DNA of 64,000 nt from Halorubrum sodomense (GTDB lineage: Archaea; Halobacteriota; Halobacteria; Halobacteriales; Haloferacaceae): positions 310,001 to 374,000 of the forward strand of contig NZ_FOYN01000001.1 of the NCBI RefSeq assembly GCF_900111935.1, written 5' to 3'. Positions 25,959-35,096 of this stretch are shown one piece after another (position 1 is the stretch's first letter; each line of letters opens with the position of its first letter). The position numbers and the translations under genes are program-made. The notes beneath the pieces were generated by a model. That model made no database searches. It was not told the DNA's origin and was given only the letters and a program-made list of their open reading frames with translations.

Positions 25959-26837
25959 TTAAATCGGAACGAATCCGAGGACCGCCGGCAGGTCGCTCGG
26001 GTCCATCCGGGTCACGGTGACGTAGAGGACGGTGAAGATCACGGCGTTGTGGAGGCCGTGGAGCAGCGCGGGGACGACGAGGTTCTCGGTGTACTCGTAC
26101 ACCGCGCCGAACACCAGGCTCGGCACGAAGAGGATGGAGACGGTCGTCAGCCGCGCGGAGAGGCCGCCGGTCAGCGCCATCAGGTGGATCGTGGCGAAGA
26201 TGGCGGCAGAGAGGAGTATCGACGGGGCCGCCGGCAGCGACTCGCGGAGTCGTCCCTGAACGACCCCGCGGTAGAGTATCTCCTCGCAGGGGCCGATGAC
26301 GAGGAACGAGGCCGCGATGAAAAGCGGGATGATAGACGGGTTTCCCATCGCTAGTTCGGCGCTCTGGTTCGCCGCGGTCTCCGTGCCGAGCAGCTGGACG
26401 ACAGTCGAGACCGCGAGGATCAGAACGAGGATCACGACCCAGCTGCCGAGGACGATCCCGACCTCCCTGAGGCTCGGCACCCGGACGCCGAGGTACGAGA
26501 CGATCTCCTCGCGGTCGAGGCCGCGCCACGCGAGGTAGCCGACCGCGAGCCCGCCGAACGCGACGTACTGGCCGAATACCAGCGTGAGAACGACGCTCGC
26601 TGCGAGCGAGAGGCCGCCGGCCACCGCGTCGATCGCGAGGACGGCCACGCCGCTCGCGAGCGCGATGACCGGGCCGAGGACGCCGAGGACTAGGGCGGTC
26701 GCGATCGCGATGCCCGGCGACCCGCCGGTCCCCCCTGAACCGTCCGCGTCGTCGGAGGCGGGGTCCGGGTCGACGTCGTCGAACTCGTCGTGAACCCCGC
26801 CGTCCGGGGTCGGGTCGCCGCTGGAGGGATCTGCCAT
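25959..26837 (-). CDS. CPBP family intramembrane metalloprotease
   Basis: This is a membrane protease of the CAAX-processing/bacteriocin-processing (Abi) family. About eight hydrophobic helices follow an acidic N-terminal tail. The conserved motifs are present: EEILYR (EExxxR), FATIH (FxxxH) and HGLHN (HxxxN). Its substrate is unknown. The start at 26837 was chosen because upstream frame extensions are antisense to the Nudix region. A duplicated promoter segment lies directly upstream. Confidence 0.87.
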   Translation of the reverse strand: MADPSSGDPTPDGGVHDEFDDVDPDPASDDADGSGGTGGSPGIAIATALVLGVLGPVIALASGVAVLAIDAVAGGLSLAASVVLTLVFGQYVAFGGLAVGYLAWRGLDREEIVSYLGVRVPSLREVGIVLGSWVVILVLILAVSTVVQLLGTETAANQSAELAMGNPSIIPLFIAASFLVIGPCEEILYRGVVQGRLRESLPAAPSILLSAAIFATIHLMALTGGLSARLTTVSILFVPSLVFGAVYEYTENLVVPALLHGLHNAVIFTVLYVTVTRMDPSDLPAVLGFVPI

Positions 26838-26862
26838 CGCTCCGAGTACGACCCGCCCGGCA

Positions 26863-26921
26863 AAATGATTGTCCGTCTCGGAAGCCGCGGGGGAAATGGT
26901 TGTCCGCGTCGGAAGCCGCGC
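26863..26921 (-). repeat. Tandem imperfect duplication of the CPBP-protease promoter region
   Basis: Two copies of a 28-bp sequence start at 26863 and 26894 (AAATGATTGTCCGTCTCGGA and AAATGGTTGTCCGCGTCGGA, both followed by AGCCGCG). On the minus strand the proximal copy places the CAATCATTT element about 28 bp upstream of the protease ATG, the position of a TATA box. The distal copy is 31 bp further up. Confidence 0.5.
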
Positions 26922-26953
26922 GGACGGGGCCCTCGCGGGCGTCCGAGCGCCGG

Positions 26954-27544
26954 TCACCGGTGGAGCAGCTCGTACCACAGCACCGCGGTGACTGCCCGGC
27001 CGTCGCGCAGGCCGTCGTCGACGACCGCGGCGAGCAGGTCGTCGTACGGCACCGTCTCGACCGCGATCGACTCGTTGTGGTCGAGGTCGCGGTCGGCGGT
27101 CGGCTCGCAGCCGGTCGCCAGCACGTGGTGGTGGACCGCGTTCGCCATCCCGTTGGTCGGCTCGACGGTCGTCAGCCGCTCGAACGAGTCGGCCTCGTAC
27201 CCCGTCTCCTCGGCGAGTTCCCGGGCCGCGGCGCGCTCGATCGCGTCGTCGGTCGCCCCGCCGTCCGCGCTCTCGGCCCCCTCGTCCGTCGGCTCCATCG
27301 TCCCCGCCGGAATCCCGCGGTTCACCCGGCCGACGGCCTGCCGCCACTCGTCGATGACGACGGCGTCGCCGTCGGGCGTCAGCGGCAGCACCACGACCGC
27401 CGGCGGCTCGTCGACGTAGTGGAACCCGTCGGTCTCGCCGTCCGGGAACCGCACCTCGTCGCGTCGCACGTCGAAGCCGGGGCAGGCGTAGTCGACGGCC
27501 GAGTCGAGCGTCTCCCACGCGAGGTCGGGGGCTGCGTCGTCCAT
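26954..27544 (-). CDS. Nudix hydrolase
   Basis: The 196-residue protein carries a Nudix box ending in AARELAEETGYE. An acidic insertion (PTDEGAESADGGATDD) lies between the leading Gly and the helix. Neighbouring elements (VVVLPLTPDGDAVVIDEWR) resemble ADP-ribose pyrophosphatases, which remove NAD breakdown products, but the substrate is not certain. A TATA-like GTATTTACG (27567-27576, minus) supports the ATG at 27544. Confidence 0.85.
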   Translation of the reverse strand: MDDAAPDLAWETLDSAVDYACPGFDVRRDEVRFPDGETDGFHYVDEPPAVVVLPLTPDGDAVVIDEWRQAVGRVNRGIPAGTMEPTDEGAESADGGATDDAIERAAARELAEETGYEADSFERLTTVEPTNGMANAVHHHVLATGCEPTADRDLDHNESIAVETVPYDDLLAAVVDDGLRDGRAVTAVLWYELLHR

Positions 27545-27635
27545 GGGTCGCGGTCGTCGCTCGGGGCGTAAATACCCCGCCGTCGCGCGCCCCGACGCCG
27601 GTCACGCGTCCGGTTCGGTCACGCGGCCGGTTCGG

Positions 27636-28070
27636 TCACGCGGCCCGGACGCGACCGACCGCGAGGCGGCCGACCGTCCCGACGACCCACGCGAGCGTCC
27701 CCAGGGCGAGCGCGGCGGCGGCGAGGACGGCGAGCCCGTCGACCCCGAGGAGGGCGACGAACCGCTCGCCGGGCGACCGACCGGAGAGGCCCAGGAGGTA
27801 GTGGTCGACGCGGTGTCCGAGGAGCGCGGCGTAGACGGTCGCCCACGAGGCGACCAGTCCGCTCCGCCGGGCCGCGAGCGCGGCGGCCGCGAGCATCCCC
27901 GCGACCGTCGCGTCTCCGGGGAGGACGATCACGCCGCCGGTGACCTCGAAGAGCCCGACCGCGTAGGCGGCGAAGACGAGCGCGAAGCACAGCGCTGGCG
28001 CGGCGAGCCGCGGGTCGGGACGCGGGCGGTCGCGGTCGGTTCCGAGGAGGAGCGCGCGGCGGGATGGCAC
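27636..28070 (-). CDS. Multi-pass membrane protein, unknown
   Basis: The protein has 144 residues and four hydrophobic helices after a basic, Pro-rich N-terminus: residues 25-45, 50-70, 75-90 and 108-135 approximately. The linker between the third and fourth contains HRVDHYLLGLSGRSPGE. A TATA-like GGTTTTTCT lies about 27 bp upstream of the ATG. I do not recognise a family. Confidence 0.65.
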   Translation of the reverse strand: MPSRRALLLGTDRDRPRPDPRLAAPALCFALVFAAYAVGLFEVTGGVIVLPGDATVAGMLAAAALAARRSGLVASWATVYAALLGHRVDHYLLGLSGRSPGERFVALLGVDGLAVLAAAALALGTLAWVVGTVGRLAVGRVRAA

Positions 28071-28135
28071 GCGAGGACCGTCCGCGCCGCGGCAGAAAAA
28101 CCTCGGGGCTCGCGGCCGGCGCCGTCTCGGCGCGG

Positions 28136-29599
28136 TCAGTCCCAGTCGCCGAGCGTCGCCTGCCCCTCGTCGGCGTCCCGGCGGTCGCGCCCGCCGGTCG
28201 GCCCGTCTCCGTCGCCGCGGTCCGGCGGCCCGTCGACCCAGTCGGTGAGCTTCCCGCCGTCGGGGCCGCCGCGGGCCTCCGGCGCGGCCTCCCGGTCCCG
28301 TCCGTCGCCCCCGTCGCCGCCGCCGGCGTCGAACCCGCCGAGCGTCGCCTGGTCGGTCTCCGCGAAGTCCAGCTTGGAGACGCGGACGCCCAGCTTGCGG
28401 ACCCGGGCGTCGTCGAACTCCGCCAGCAGGTCGAGCGCCACCTCCTCGACGAGGTCCGGGTCGTCGACGGGGCCGGGGAGGCTCCGCGCACGGGTGTTGA
28501 CGTCGAACGGGGGCTCGACCGCCTTGATCCCGATGGTGCGGTAGAGGCAGCCGCGCTCACGGGCGCGGCGGGCCACGTCCGCGGCGAGCGCGGAGACGGT
28601 CTCCCGCTTCGTCGACTCGTCGGCGGTCGTCGGCAGCGCCGACTCGCGCGAGAGGCTCTTCGGGAGGCCGGTCGGCGTCACCTCGCGGTCGTCGTCGCCG
28701 GCGGCGCGCCGGGAGAGCTCCGGACCGCGCTCGCCCAGCGCGTCGGCGAGTCGATCGCGGTCGGCGGCCGCCAGGTCGCCCGCGGTGTCGATCCCCAGCT
28801 CCGACAGGGTCTCCTCGGTCACGGGACCGACGCCGTGAACGTCAGCGGTCGGCAGCGGCGCGAGGAACTCCGCGACGGACCCCGGCGGGACGACGACGAG
28901 TCCGTCGGGCTTGTCGGCGTCGCTGGCGACCTTCGCGGCCGACATGTTCGGCGCGACGCCGACGCTCGCCGGCACGCCCGCCTCCCGCTCGATCCGGTCT
29001 TTCACGTGGCGGGCGTACCCCTCGGCGAGCGTCCGCGCCTCGGCGGGGCCGGCGGCGCCGCTCGGCGGCGGGTCGGCGGGGTCGTCGTCGCCGTCGGCCG
29101 GGTTCCCACCGCCCCCCGCGGCCGCCCACGAGGTCCGGTCCGTGACGTCGAGGTACGCCTCGTCGATGCTCACCTCGCGGCGGGTGTCGGCGCAGTCGCG
29201 CAGGACCGCCTTCACCTCGGCCGCCACGTCCTCGTAGAAGTCGAGGTCGACGGGGACGTACCGCCCCGTCTCCTCGGGGTCCGGAGCGTCGGGGTCGTCC
29301 GGGTCGGCGTCGGCGCGGCGGGGGAGCAGCGCTAACGCCTCCGAGACGGGCATCGCGCTCTCGACGCCGAACTCGCGGGCCTCGTAGCTCGCGGTCGCGA
29401 CCGCGCCGATCGACTCGCCCGGCTCGTACCCCATTCCGACCACGACGGGCTCGCCGTCGAGGTCGTCGTGGCGCAGCCGCTCGCAGGAGGCGTAAAAACA
29501 GTCCATGTCGACGTGGCAGACGACGCGGTCGGGCGCGTCGTCCCCCTCGTCGCCGGCGCCCGGGAGCGTCTCCCCGGCGACGGGCGTCCCGCCGGTCAT
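28136..29599 (-). CDS. dinB: DNA polymerase IV (DinB, Y-family)
   Basis: This is a translesion DNA polymerase. The palm motif HVDMDCFYASCE carries metal ligands Asp31 and Asp33, and the second catalytic site is VSIDEAYLDV. The helix-hairpin-helix PTADVHGVGP follows, then the little-finger domain (about residues 305-415). An acidic Gly/Pro insertion sits within the palm (about 160-190). The last residues, QATLGDWD (480-487), form a PCNA-interacting peptide. A second near-identical QATLGGF lies at 417-423, separated by a disordered Gly/Asp linker. A TATA-like ATTCTTAAGG (29622-29634 minus) precedes the ATG. Confidence 0.94.
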   Translation of the reverse strand: MTGGTPVAGETLPGAGDEGDDAPDRVVCHVDMDCFYASCERLRHDDLDGEPVVVGMGYEPGESIGAVATASYEAREFGVESAMPVSEALALLPRRADADPDDPDAPDPEETGRYVPVDLDFYEDVAAEVKAVLRDCADTRREVSIDEAYLDVTDRTSWAAAGGGGNPADGDDDPADPPPSGAAGPAEARTLAEGYARHVKDRIEREAGVPASVGVAPNMSAAKVASDADKPDGLVVVPPGSVAEFLAPLPTADVHGVGPVTEETLSELGIDTAGDLAAADRDRLADALGERGPELSRRAAGDDDREVTPTGLPKSLSRESALPTTADESTKRETVSALAADVARRARERGCLYRTIGIKAVEPPFDVNTRARSLPGPVDDPDLVEEVALDLLAEFDDARVRKLGVRVSKLDFAETDQATLGGFDAGGGDGGDGRDREAAPEARGGPDGGKLTDWVDGPPDRGDGDGPTGGRDRRDADEGQATLGDWD

Positions 29600-29755
29600 C
29601 GCGTTCGGCTCCGCGCCCCGGGCCCTTAAGAATCAGCCACGCGCGCCGGAAGTGGTCTCGGTCCGCCGTCGCCCTCGATTCCGGTCCCGGACTCGGATCC
29701 AGATCCGATAGCCGGGGCGGTAGTCGTTTATTCCGTGCGTCCGTACCACGCCGGT

Positions 29756-31537
29756 ATGCCCGGAGCGATCGACGTGCTACACGTCGACGACGACCCGTCG
29801 GTCCTCGACCTCGCGGAGGCGTACTTCGAGCGGGAGCTCGACTCGGTGGCGGTGACGACCGTGACCGACCCGGAGACGGCGCTGGAGCGGCTCGACGAGA
29901 CCCGGTTCGACTGTATCGTCAGCGACTACGACATGCCCGCGATGGACGGACTGGAGTTCTTCGAGGCGCTGCGCGAGCGTCACCAGCGGGTTCCGTTCGT
30001 GCTGTACACCGGCAAGGGATCCGAGGAGATCGCGAGTCAGGCGCTCAACGCCGGCGTCACCGGGTACTTCCAGAAGGGCGGGCCCGAGCAGCTCCGCCGG
30101 CTCGCGAACCGCGTCGACCAGGCCGTCGACGAGTACCGGACGAAGGAGATCGCCGACCGCTACTCGACCGTCATCGAGGCGCTCGGCTACCCCGTCTACG
30201 TCGTCGACGAGACCGGCGTCTTCCGGTTCGTCAACGAGCCGTTCGCCGAGCTCACCGGCTACGACCGCGAGGAGATCGTCGGGGAGACGCCCGGGTTCAT
30301 CAAGGACGACGCGGCGGTTCAGGAGGCGGAGGACCGGCTCGGCACGATCCTCTCCGACTCCGGGCCCGACGTCCAGCACTTCGCCGTGGACATCGTCCCG
30401 AAGGAGGGGGAGCCGATCCCCTGCCGCGACCACATGGCCGCGCTGCCGTACGAGGGCGACTCGTTCGACGGCAGCGTCGGCATCCTCCGCGACGTCTCCG
30501 ACGAGCGCGAGCGCCGCGAGGAGCTGGAGACGAAGACGCGCGCGCTCGACGAGGCGCCCGTCGGGATCACCATCACCGACCCCGCGCAGGCGGACAACCC
30601 GATGGTGTACGTCAACGACCGGTTCGTCGACATGACCGGGTACGGTCGCGACGAGTCGCTCGGCGTCAACTGCCGGTTCCTCCAGGGGCCGGACACCGAG
30701 GCGGAGTCGGTTCAGGCCCTCCGGAACGCGATCGACGCCGAGGAGTCGACGAGCGTCGAGCTGTTGAACTACCGGAAGGACGGGACGGAGTTCTGGAACC
30801 GGGTGAGCATCGCCCCCATCTGCGACGCGGACGGCACCGTCACGCACTGGGTCGGCTTCCAGGAGGACATCACGGCGTTCAAGGAGCGCGAGGCCGCCCT
30901 CGAACGACAGAACGACCGGCTCGACTCCTTCGCCAGCATCGTTTCACACGACCTGCGAAACCCCCTCAACGTCGCGCAGGGGCGCGTCCAACTGGCGAAG
31001 GACGCCTCCGACGACGCGAACCTCGACGCCGCCCTCGACGCGCTCGACCGGATGGAGTCGATCGTCGAGCGCACGCTCGCGCTCGCCCGCGAGGGCGAGA
31101 CGGTCGGCGACCCGGGGCACGTCGCGCTCGCGGATGTCGTCAGCGACAGCTGGTCGACGGTCGACACCGCGTCGGCGACGCTCTCGGTCGAGACCGAGCG
31201 CGAGGTACTCGCGGACCCGGACCGCCTCCGGAACCTCTTCGAGAACCTGATGCGCAACGCGGTCGACCACGCCGGATCGGACGTGTCGCTCCGCGTCGGC
31301 GACCTCCCGGACGGCTTCTTCGTCGAGGACGACGGGCCGGGCATCGACCCGGCCGTCGCTGACTCCCTCTTCGAACCCGGCGAGAGCGGAACCGCGGGCA
31401 ACACCGGGTTCGGCCTCGCGATCGTCAAAGAGATCGCCACCGCGCACGGCTGGACCGTCGAGGCGACGACCGGCGAGGACGGCGGCGCGCGCTTCGAGGT
31501 CCGCGGGATCGACAGGCGGATGCCGGCGGCCCGCTGA
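29756..31537 (+). CDS. Hybrid sensor histidine kinase: receiver-PAS-LOV-HisKA-HATPase
   Basis: Domain order: a response-regulator receiver (about residues 5-120, phospho-acceptor Asp57 in VSDYDMP); a PAS domain (about 135-255); a second PAS of LOV type (about 265-385); HisKA with phospho-acceptor His398 in IVSHDLRNPLN; and a HATPase domain (LMRNAVDHA, VEDDGPGID, GNTGFGLAIV). The second PAS holds GVNCRFLQGP, the flavin-adduct motif of LOV photoreceptors, with Cys306. This suggests blue-light or redox sensing. There is no membrane segment, so it is cytosolic. I start at the ATG at 29756, 29 bp after a TATA-like tttattcc, rather than the GTG seven codons upstream. Confidence 0.92.
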   Translation: MPGAIDVLHVDDDPSVLDLAEAYFERELDSVAVTTVTDPETALERLDETRFDCIVSDYDMPAMDGLEFFEALRERHQRVPFVLYTGKGSEEIASQALNAGVTGYFQKGGPEQLRRLANRVDQAVDEYRTKEIADRYSTVIEALGYPVYVVDETGVFRFVNEPFAELTGYDREEIVGETPGFIKDDAAVQEAEDRLGTILSDSGPDVQHFAVDIVPKEGEPIPCRDHMAALPYEGDSFDGSVGILRDVSDERERREELETKTRALDEAPVGITITDPAQADNPMVYVNDRFVDMTGYGRDESLGVNCRFLQGPDTEAESVQALRNAIDAEESTSVELLNYRKDGTEFWNRVSIAPICDADGTVTHWVGFQEDITAFKEREAALERQNDRLDSFASIVSHDLRNPLNVAQGRVQLAKDASDDANLDAALDALDRMESIVERTLALAREGETVGDPGHVALADVVSDSWSTVDTASATLSVETEREVLADPDRLRNLFENLMRNAVDHAGSDVSLRVGDLPDGFFVEDDGPGIDPAVADSLFEPGESGTAGNTGFGLAIVKEIATAHGWTVEATTGEDGGARFEVRGIDRRMPAAR

Positions 31538-31635
31538 ATCCCCCGGCTCCGGTCGACCGGAATCCGCTCCGACGGAACCGGATCGACTCCCCCCGTTCAC
31601 AAGCGCCTTTATCCTCCGCTCCGAACGGCGAGTGA

Positions 31636-32952
31636 ATGGGATCGCTCTCCGGAATCGCCGAGACCGACCGTCGCGTGATCGTGTTGGCGCTCGCGCGGAT
31701 GGTCGGCGCGGCCGGGAACTCCTTTCTCATCGTCGTCCTCCCGCTGTACATCACCAGCGACGTCGTCGACATCGAGGGGTTACTCGGGACCGAGGTCGGG
31801 ATCGGCGCGGCCGCGGTCACCCTGACCCAACCGCTGCTCATCGGGATCGTCCTCTCGCTGTTCGGTTTCCTCAACAGCCTCTCGCAGCCGTTCACGGGGC
31901 GACTCTCCGACCGCGTCGGTGCGCGGCGCCCCTTCGTCCTCGCCGGCATCCTCCTCTTGGGCACCGCCAGCGGGCTCTACACGATCGCCACGAGCTACCC
32001 GGCGCTGGTCGCGCTGCGCGCGGTCCAGGGACTCGGCGCGGCGCTCATCATCCCCGCGACGGTCGCCCTGGTCAACGAGTACGCCGCGGGCGACGCCGAC
32101 CGCGGCGGGAACTTCGGGGTGTACAACACGTTCCGGCTCATCGGGTTCGGCTTCGGTCCGGTGCTCGCGGGCGCGGTGGTGTCGGGCGGCCCGTACGACC
32201 TCTCCGCGGTCGGGCTCCCGGTCCTCGACGGGTTCGACGCGGCCTTCGTCGCGGCCTGCGCGGGGGCGTACCTCAGCTTCACGCTCGTGTTCCTGCTCGT
32301 CCGCGACGCCGACGTGGAGGGCGAGGCGGGCGACGACGTCTCGATCCGGGTCCGCGGCGAGGACCGCCTGCTCGACCCCGTGTTCACGCTGGGGCTCGCG
32401 ACCGTCGCGATGGGCGCCTGTATCGCGCTGTTCGCGACGCTCCAGAACCAGGTGAACGTCCGGCTCGACCAGGCCCCCATCTGGTTCGGCGCCCAGTTCG
32501 CGGCCGTGACGATCGCCAACGTGATCTTCCAGGTCCCGGTGGGGCGCGCCAGCGACCGGATCGGTCGCCGGCCGTTCCTCCTCGCCGGATTCGTCCTCCT
32601 GATCCCGACGACCTTCCTCCAAGGGGTCGTGACGGAGCCGGCGCTGATGATGCTCGTCCGGCTCGGGCAAGGGATCGCGGTCGCGTGCGTGTTCGCCCCG
32701 TCGCTCGCGCTCGCCGGCGACCTCGCCCGCGAGGGCGAGTCCGGCACTACCCTCTCCGTGCTCACGATGGGCTTCGGCTTCGGCGTCGCCTTGGGGCCGC
32801 TGGCGTCCGGCTGGCTCTACGGCTTCGGCTTCGTCGTCCCCTTCGCCGTCGGGGCCGCGGCCGCCGCGCTCGGCCTCGTCGCGGTGTTCACGCAGGTGGA
32901 GGAGACGCTCGACGTCGGCGACGAGCCGAGCGCGGCGGCGGGCGCGGACTGA
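31636..32952 (+). CDS. Major facilitator superfamily transporter
   Basis: The 438-residue protein has about twelve hydrophobic helices. The MFS signature between helices 2 and 3 is GRLSDRVGARRPFVLAG, repeated in the second half as GRASDRIGRRPFLLAG. The substrate is not deducible; multidrug or metabolite efflux is possible. A TATA-like ctttatcc (31607-31614) fits a leaderless start. Confidence 0.9.
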   Translation: MGSLSGIAETDRRVIVLALARMVGAAGNSFLIVVLPLYITSDVVDIEGLLGTEVGIGAAAVTLTQPLLIGIVLSLFGFLNSLSQPFTGRLSDRVGARRPFVLAGILLLGTASGLYTIATSYPALVALRAVQGLGAALIIPATVALVNEYAAGDADRGGNFGVYNTFRLIGFGFGPVLAGAVVSGGPYDLSAVGLPVLDGFDAAFVAACAGAYLSFTLVFLLVRDADVEGEAGDDVSIRVRGEDRLLDPVFTLGLATVAMGACIALFATLQNQVNVRLDQAPIWFGAQFAAVTIANVIFQVPVGRASDRIGRRPFLLAGFVLLIPTTFLQGVVTEPALMMLVRLGQGIAVACVFAPSLALAGDLAREGESGTTLSVLTMGFGFGVALGPLASGWLYGFGFVVPFAVGAAAAALGLVAVFTQVEETLDVGDEPSAAAGAD

Positions 32953-33018
32953 AGCGAGGGCGGGCACCGACCGGCCGCGGGCGCGCGTCTTTTCCCGGCC
33001 GCGGCCGAAGCGCCTCGC

Positions 33019-33297
33019 GTGTCGAGCGACCGCCTCCGCTGCGTCGAGTGCCGGGAGCCGATCCCCGCCGGCGCGCGGATCTGCCCGCACTGCCGGAGCA
33101 TCCAGCCCTCGCCGCTGCTCGACGTCGGCGTGGTCGTCGCGGGCGCCTTCGCGCTGCTTTTCGGCGTCGTCCTCGCGGTGATGACCGTCGGGGCGAGCCG
33201 CCTCCTCGGACTCGTCCTGCTCGTCGTCGGGTTCGGCCTCGCCGTCGGCGGCTGCGCGCGGTACGTCGACCGGCGGGCGGCGGCACGGGCCCGGTGA
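33019..33297 (+). CDS. Zinc-ribbon plus two-helix membrane protein, unknown
   Basis: The GTG-started 92-residue frame opens with a zinc ribbon (CVECREPIPAGARICPHC). Two hydrophobic helices follow (about residues 34-58 and 61-80) and then an Arg/Ala tail. Such proteins are common and mostly uncharacterised in haloarchaea. The next gene, 87 bp downstream, is also a membrane protein. Confidence 0.68.
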   Translation: MSSDRLRCVECREPIPAGARICPHCRSIQPSPLLDVGVVVAGAFALLFGVVLAVMTVGASRLLGLVLLVVGFGLAVGGCARYVDRRAAARAR

Positions 33298-33384
33298 GTG
33301 CCTCTCAGGCTCGACGGCGCCGCCCGCGTTTCCCGTCGTCTCGGTCGCGACAATTTAAGTGCCAGCGCGCGCCACGATACGCAC

Positions 33385-34065
33385 ATGCTCACCCCACTCA
33401 ACGGCGGGCTGGTCCTCGCGGGGCTCGCGCTCGCGTTCGTCGGCGCGGCGGTCTCCGTCTACGCGGTGACGCTGACGGGGCTGCTCGTCGGCGCCGGCGC
33501 GGGCTACCTGTTCGCGCCGAACGTCGTCGGCCTGGTCGCGGTCAACGGGGCCGTCCTGACCGCCGGCGTCGTCGCGGTCGGCGGCCTCCTCGGCGGGTTC
33601 TTGGCCTACGCCGGGCTCTCGTTCGCGGTGCTGGGAATCGGGGCCGTCGTCGGCGGGTTCGCCGGTCGGTTCGCGGTGGGCCCCTTCTACGCGGCGGACG
33701 CGACGGGGATCGAGGGGACGGCGCTGCTCGTCGGCGCGACGCTGGCGGGCGTCGCGGTCGGCGCGCTGTTCGGGTTCGTCCTCACCCGGACGACGCTCGT
33801 GGTCTCGACCGCGCTCATCGGCGCGGCGTTCGCCTCCCGGTCGCTCACCCCGGCGAGCTTCGAGACCGCCGCGGCGGAGACGACCGTCCAGCCGCTCCTC
33901 TTCGACCTCTCCGCGCCCGCGTTCCTCGCGGTGTTCGTCCTCGGGACGCTCTCGCAGCTCGGCCTGTTCAAGTTCGGCTACGTGACGAAGCTGGTCGGGC
34001 TCCTGCCCGGCGCGCGCCGGTGGACGGCCGGCGACGACCGCGACGCGGACGCGGACGCGGCCTGA
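33385..34065 (+). CDS. Multi-pass membrane protein, unknown (DUF4203-like topology)
   Basis: The product has 226 residues with about seven Gly/Ala/Val-rich hydrophobic helices and a short acidic tail. The helix-dense, Gly-zipper-like pattern resembles DUF4203/TMEM198-type proteins, but I see no defining motif. The ATG at 33385 is 27 bp after a TATA-like caatttaag. The longer frame to 33298 is rejected for that reason. Confidence 0.68.
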   Translation: MLTPLNGGLVLAGLALAFVGAAVSVYAVTLTGLLVGAGAGYLFAPNVVGLVAVNGAVLTAGVVAVGGLLGGFLAYAGLSFAVLGIGAVVGGFAGRFAVGPFYAADATGIEGTALLVGATLAGVAVGALFGFVLTRTTLVVSTALIGAAFASRSLTPASFETAAAETTVQPLLFDLSAPAFLAVFVLGTLSQLGLFKFGYVTKLVGLLPGARRWTAGDDRDADADAA

Positions 34066-34086
34066 CTCCTCTCGTCCCCCGGCGGC

Positions 34087-34944
34087 TCACTCGTACTCGT
34101 AGAAGCCGCGACCGGTCTTCTTGCCGAGGTCGCCGGCCTCCACCTTGCGCTTGAGGAGGTAGGCGGGCTTGTAGCGGTCGCCGAGCTCCTCGTGGAGCGT
34201 CTCGCTGGCGTCGAGCGCTACGTCGAGGCCGATGTGGTCCGCGAGTTCGAGCGGCCCCATCGGGACGTTCGTACCGAGCTTCATCCCGCGGTCGATGTCG
34301 GTCTTCTCGGCGACGCCCTCGTCGTACGCGCGGATCCCCTCGTTTATCCACGGCATCAGGATGCGGTTGGTGACGAAGCCGGGCTTGTCGTCGGCCTCCC
34401 ACGTCTCCTTGCCGAGGTCCTCGGCGAACGAGTGGGCGAAGTCGACGACTTCGGGGTCGGTGCGCTCGCCGACCACGACCTCGACGCCGTCCATGATCGG
34501 GACGGGGTTCATGAAGTGGAGGCCGACCACGTCGCTCGCGCGGTCGGTCGCGCTCGCGATCGTCGTGATCGACAGGGTGGAGGTGTTCGTCGCGAGGACC
34601 GCGTCGTCGTCGGTGACGCGGTCGAGGTCCTCGAACACGTCGCGTTTCACGTCGAGGTCCTCGATCACGGCCTCGACCGCGACGTCGGCGTCGGCGAGGT
34701 CGTTGAGGTCGGTCGTGCCCGCGATTCGGTCGCGGATCGCGTCCGGCTCCTCGTCGAGCGCGTCCTTCCCGGCCAGCCGGTCGAGGCTGTCGGCGACGCT
34801 GTCGAGGCCGCGCTCGACGTACTCGGTCTCGACGTCCCGCATCACCACGTCGTAGCCCGCGGTCGCCGCGACCTGCGCGATGCCGTTGCCCATCGTCCCG
34901 GCGCCGACGACGCCGACGACGTCGACCTCGGAGAGTGCTCGCAT
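34087..34944 (-). CDS. 3-hydroxyacyl-CoA dehydrogenase
   Basis: This NAD-dependent enzyme of beta-oxidation, or of 3-hydroxybutyryl-CoA metabolism, has 285 residues. The Rossmann motif is VGVVGAGTMGNGIAQ. The catalytic region includes HFMNPVPIMDGVEVV, and the C-terminal domain has KPGFVTNRILMPWINEG and GPLELADHIGLD. The ATG at 34944 places the Rossmann motif close to the N-terminus. A TATA-like AATACTTACC (34970-34979, minus) is upstream. It is transcribed divergently from the aldolase operon. Confidence 0.93.
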   Translation of the reverse strand: MRALSEVDVVGVVGAGTMGNGIAQVAATAGYDVVMRDVETEYVERGLDSVADSLDRLAGKDALDEEPDAIRDRIAGTTDLNDLADADVAVEAVIEDLDVKRDVFEDLDRVTDDDAVLATNTSTLSITTIASATDRASDVVGLHFMNPVPIMDGVEVVVGERTDPEVVDFAHSFAEDLGKETWEADDKPGFVTNRILMPWINEGIRAYDEGVAEKTDIDRGMKLGTNVPMGPLELADHIGLDVALDASETLHEELGDRYKPAYLLKRKVEAGDLGKKTGRGFYEYE

Positions 34945-35096
34945 GCGAACCGCTGCCGCGTCGTGGGTGGTAAGTATTGCGGAAGCCGGGCCCGAGCGTC
35001 CCGCCCGATAAATTAACAATTCGAGTAGTAACTGTCGGGTCCGTTCGATCGCTCGGCACTCGCCTCGAAACGCCGTTCAGACGGCCGCTCAGATTC

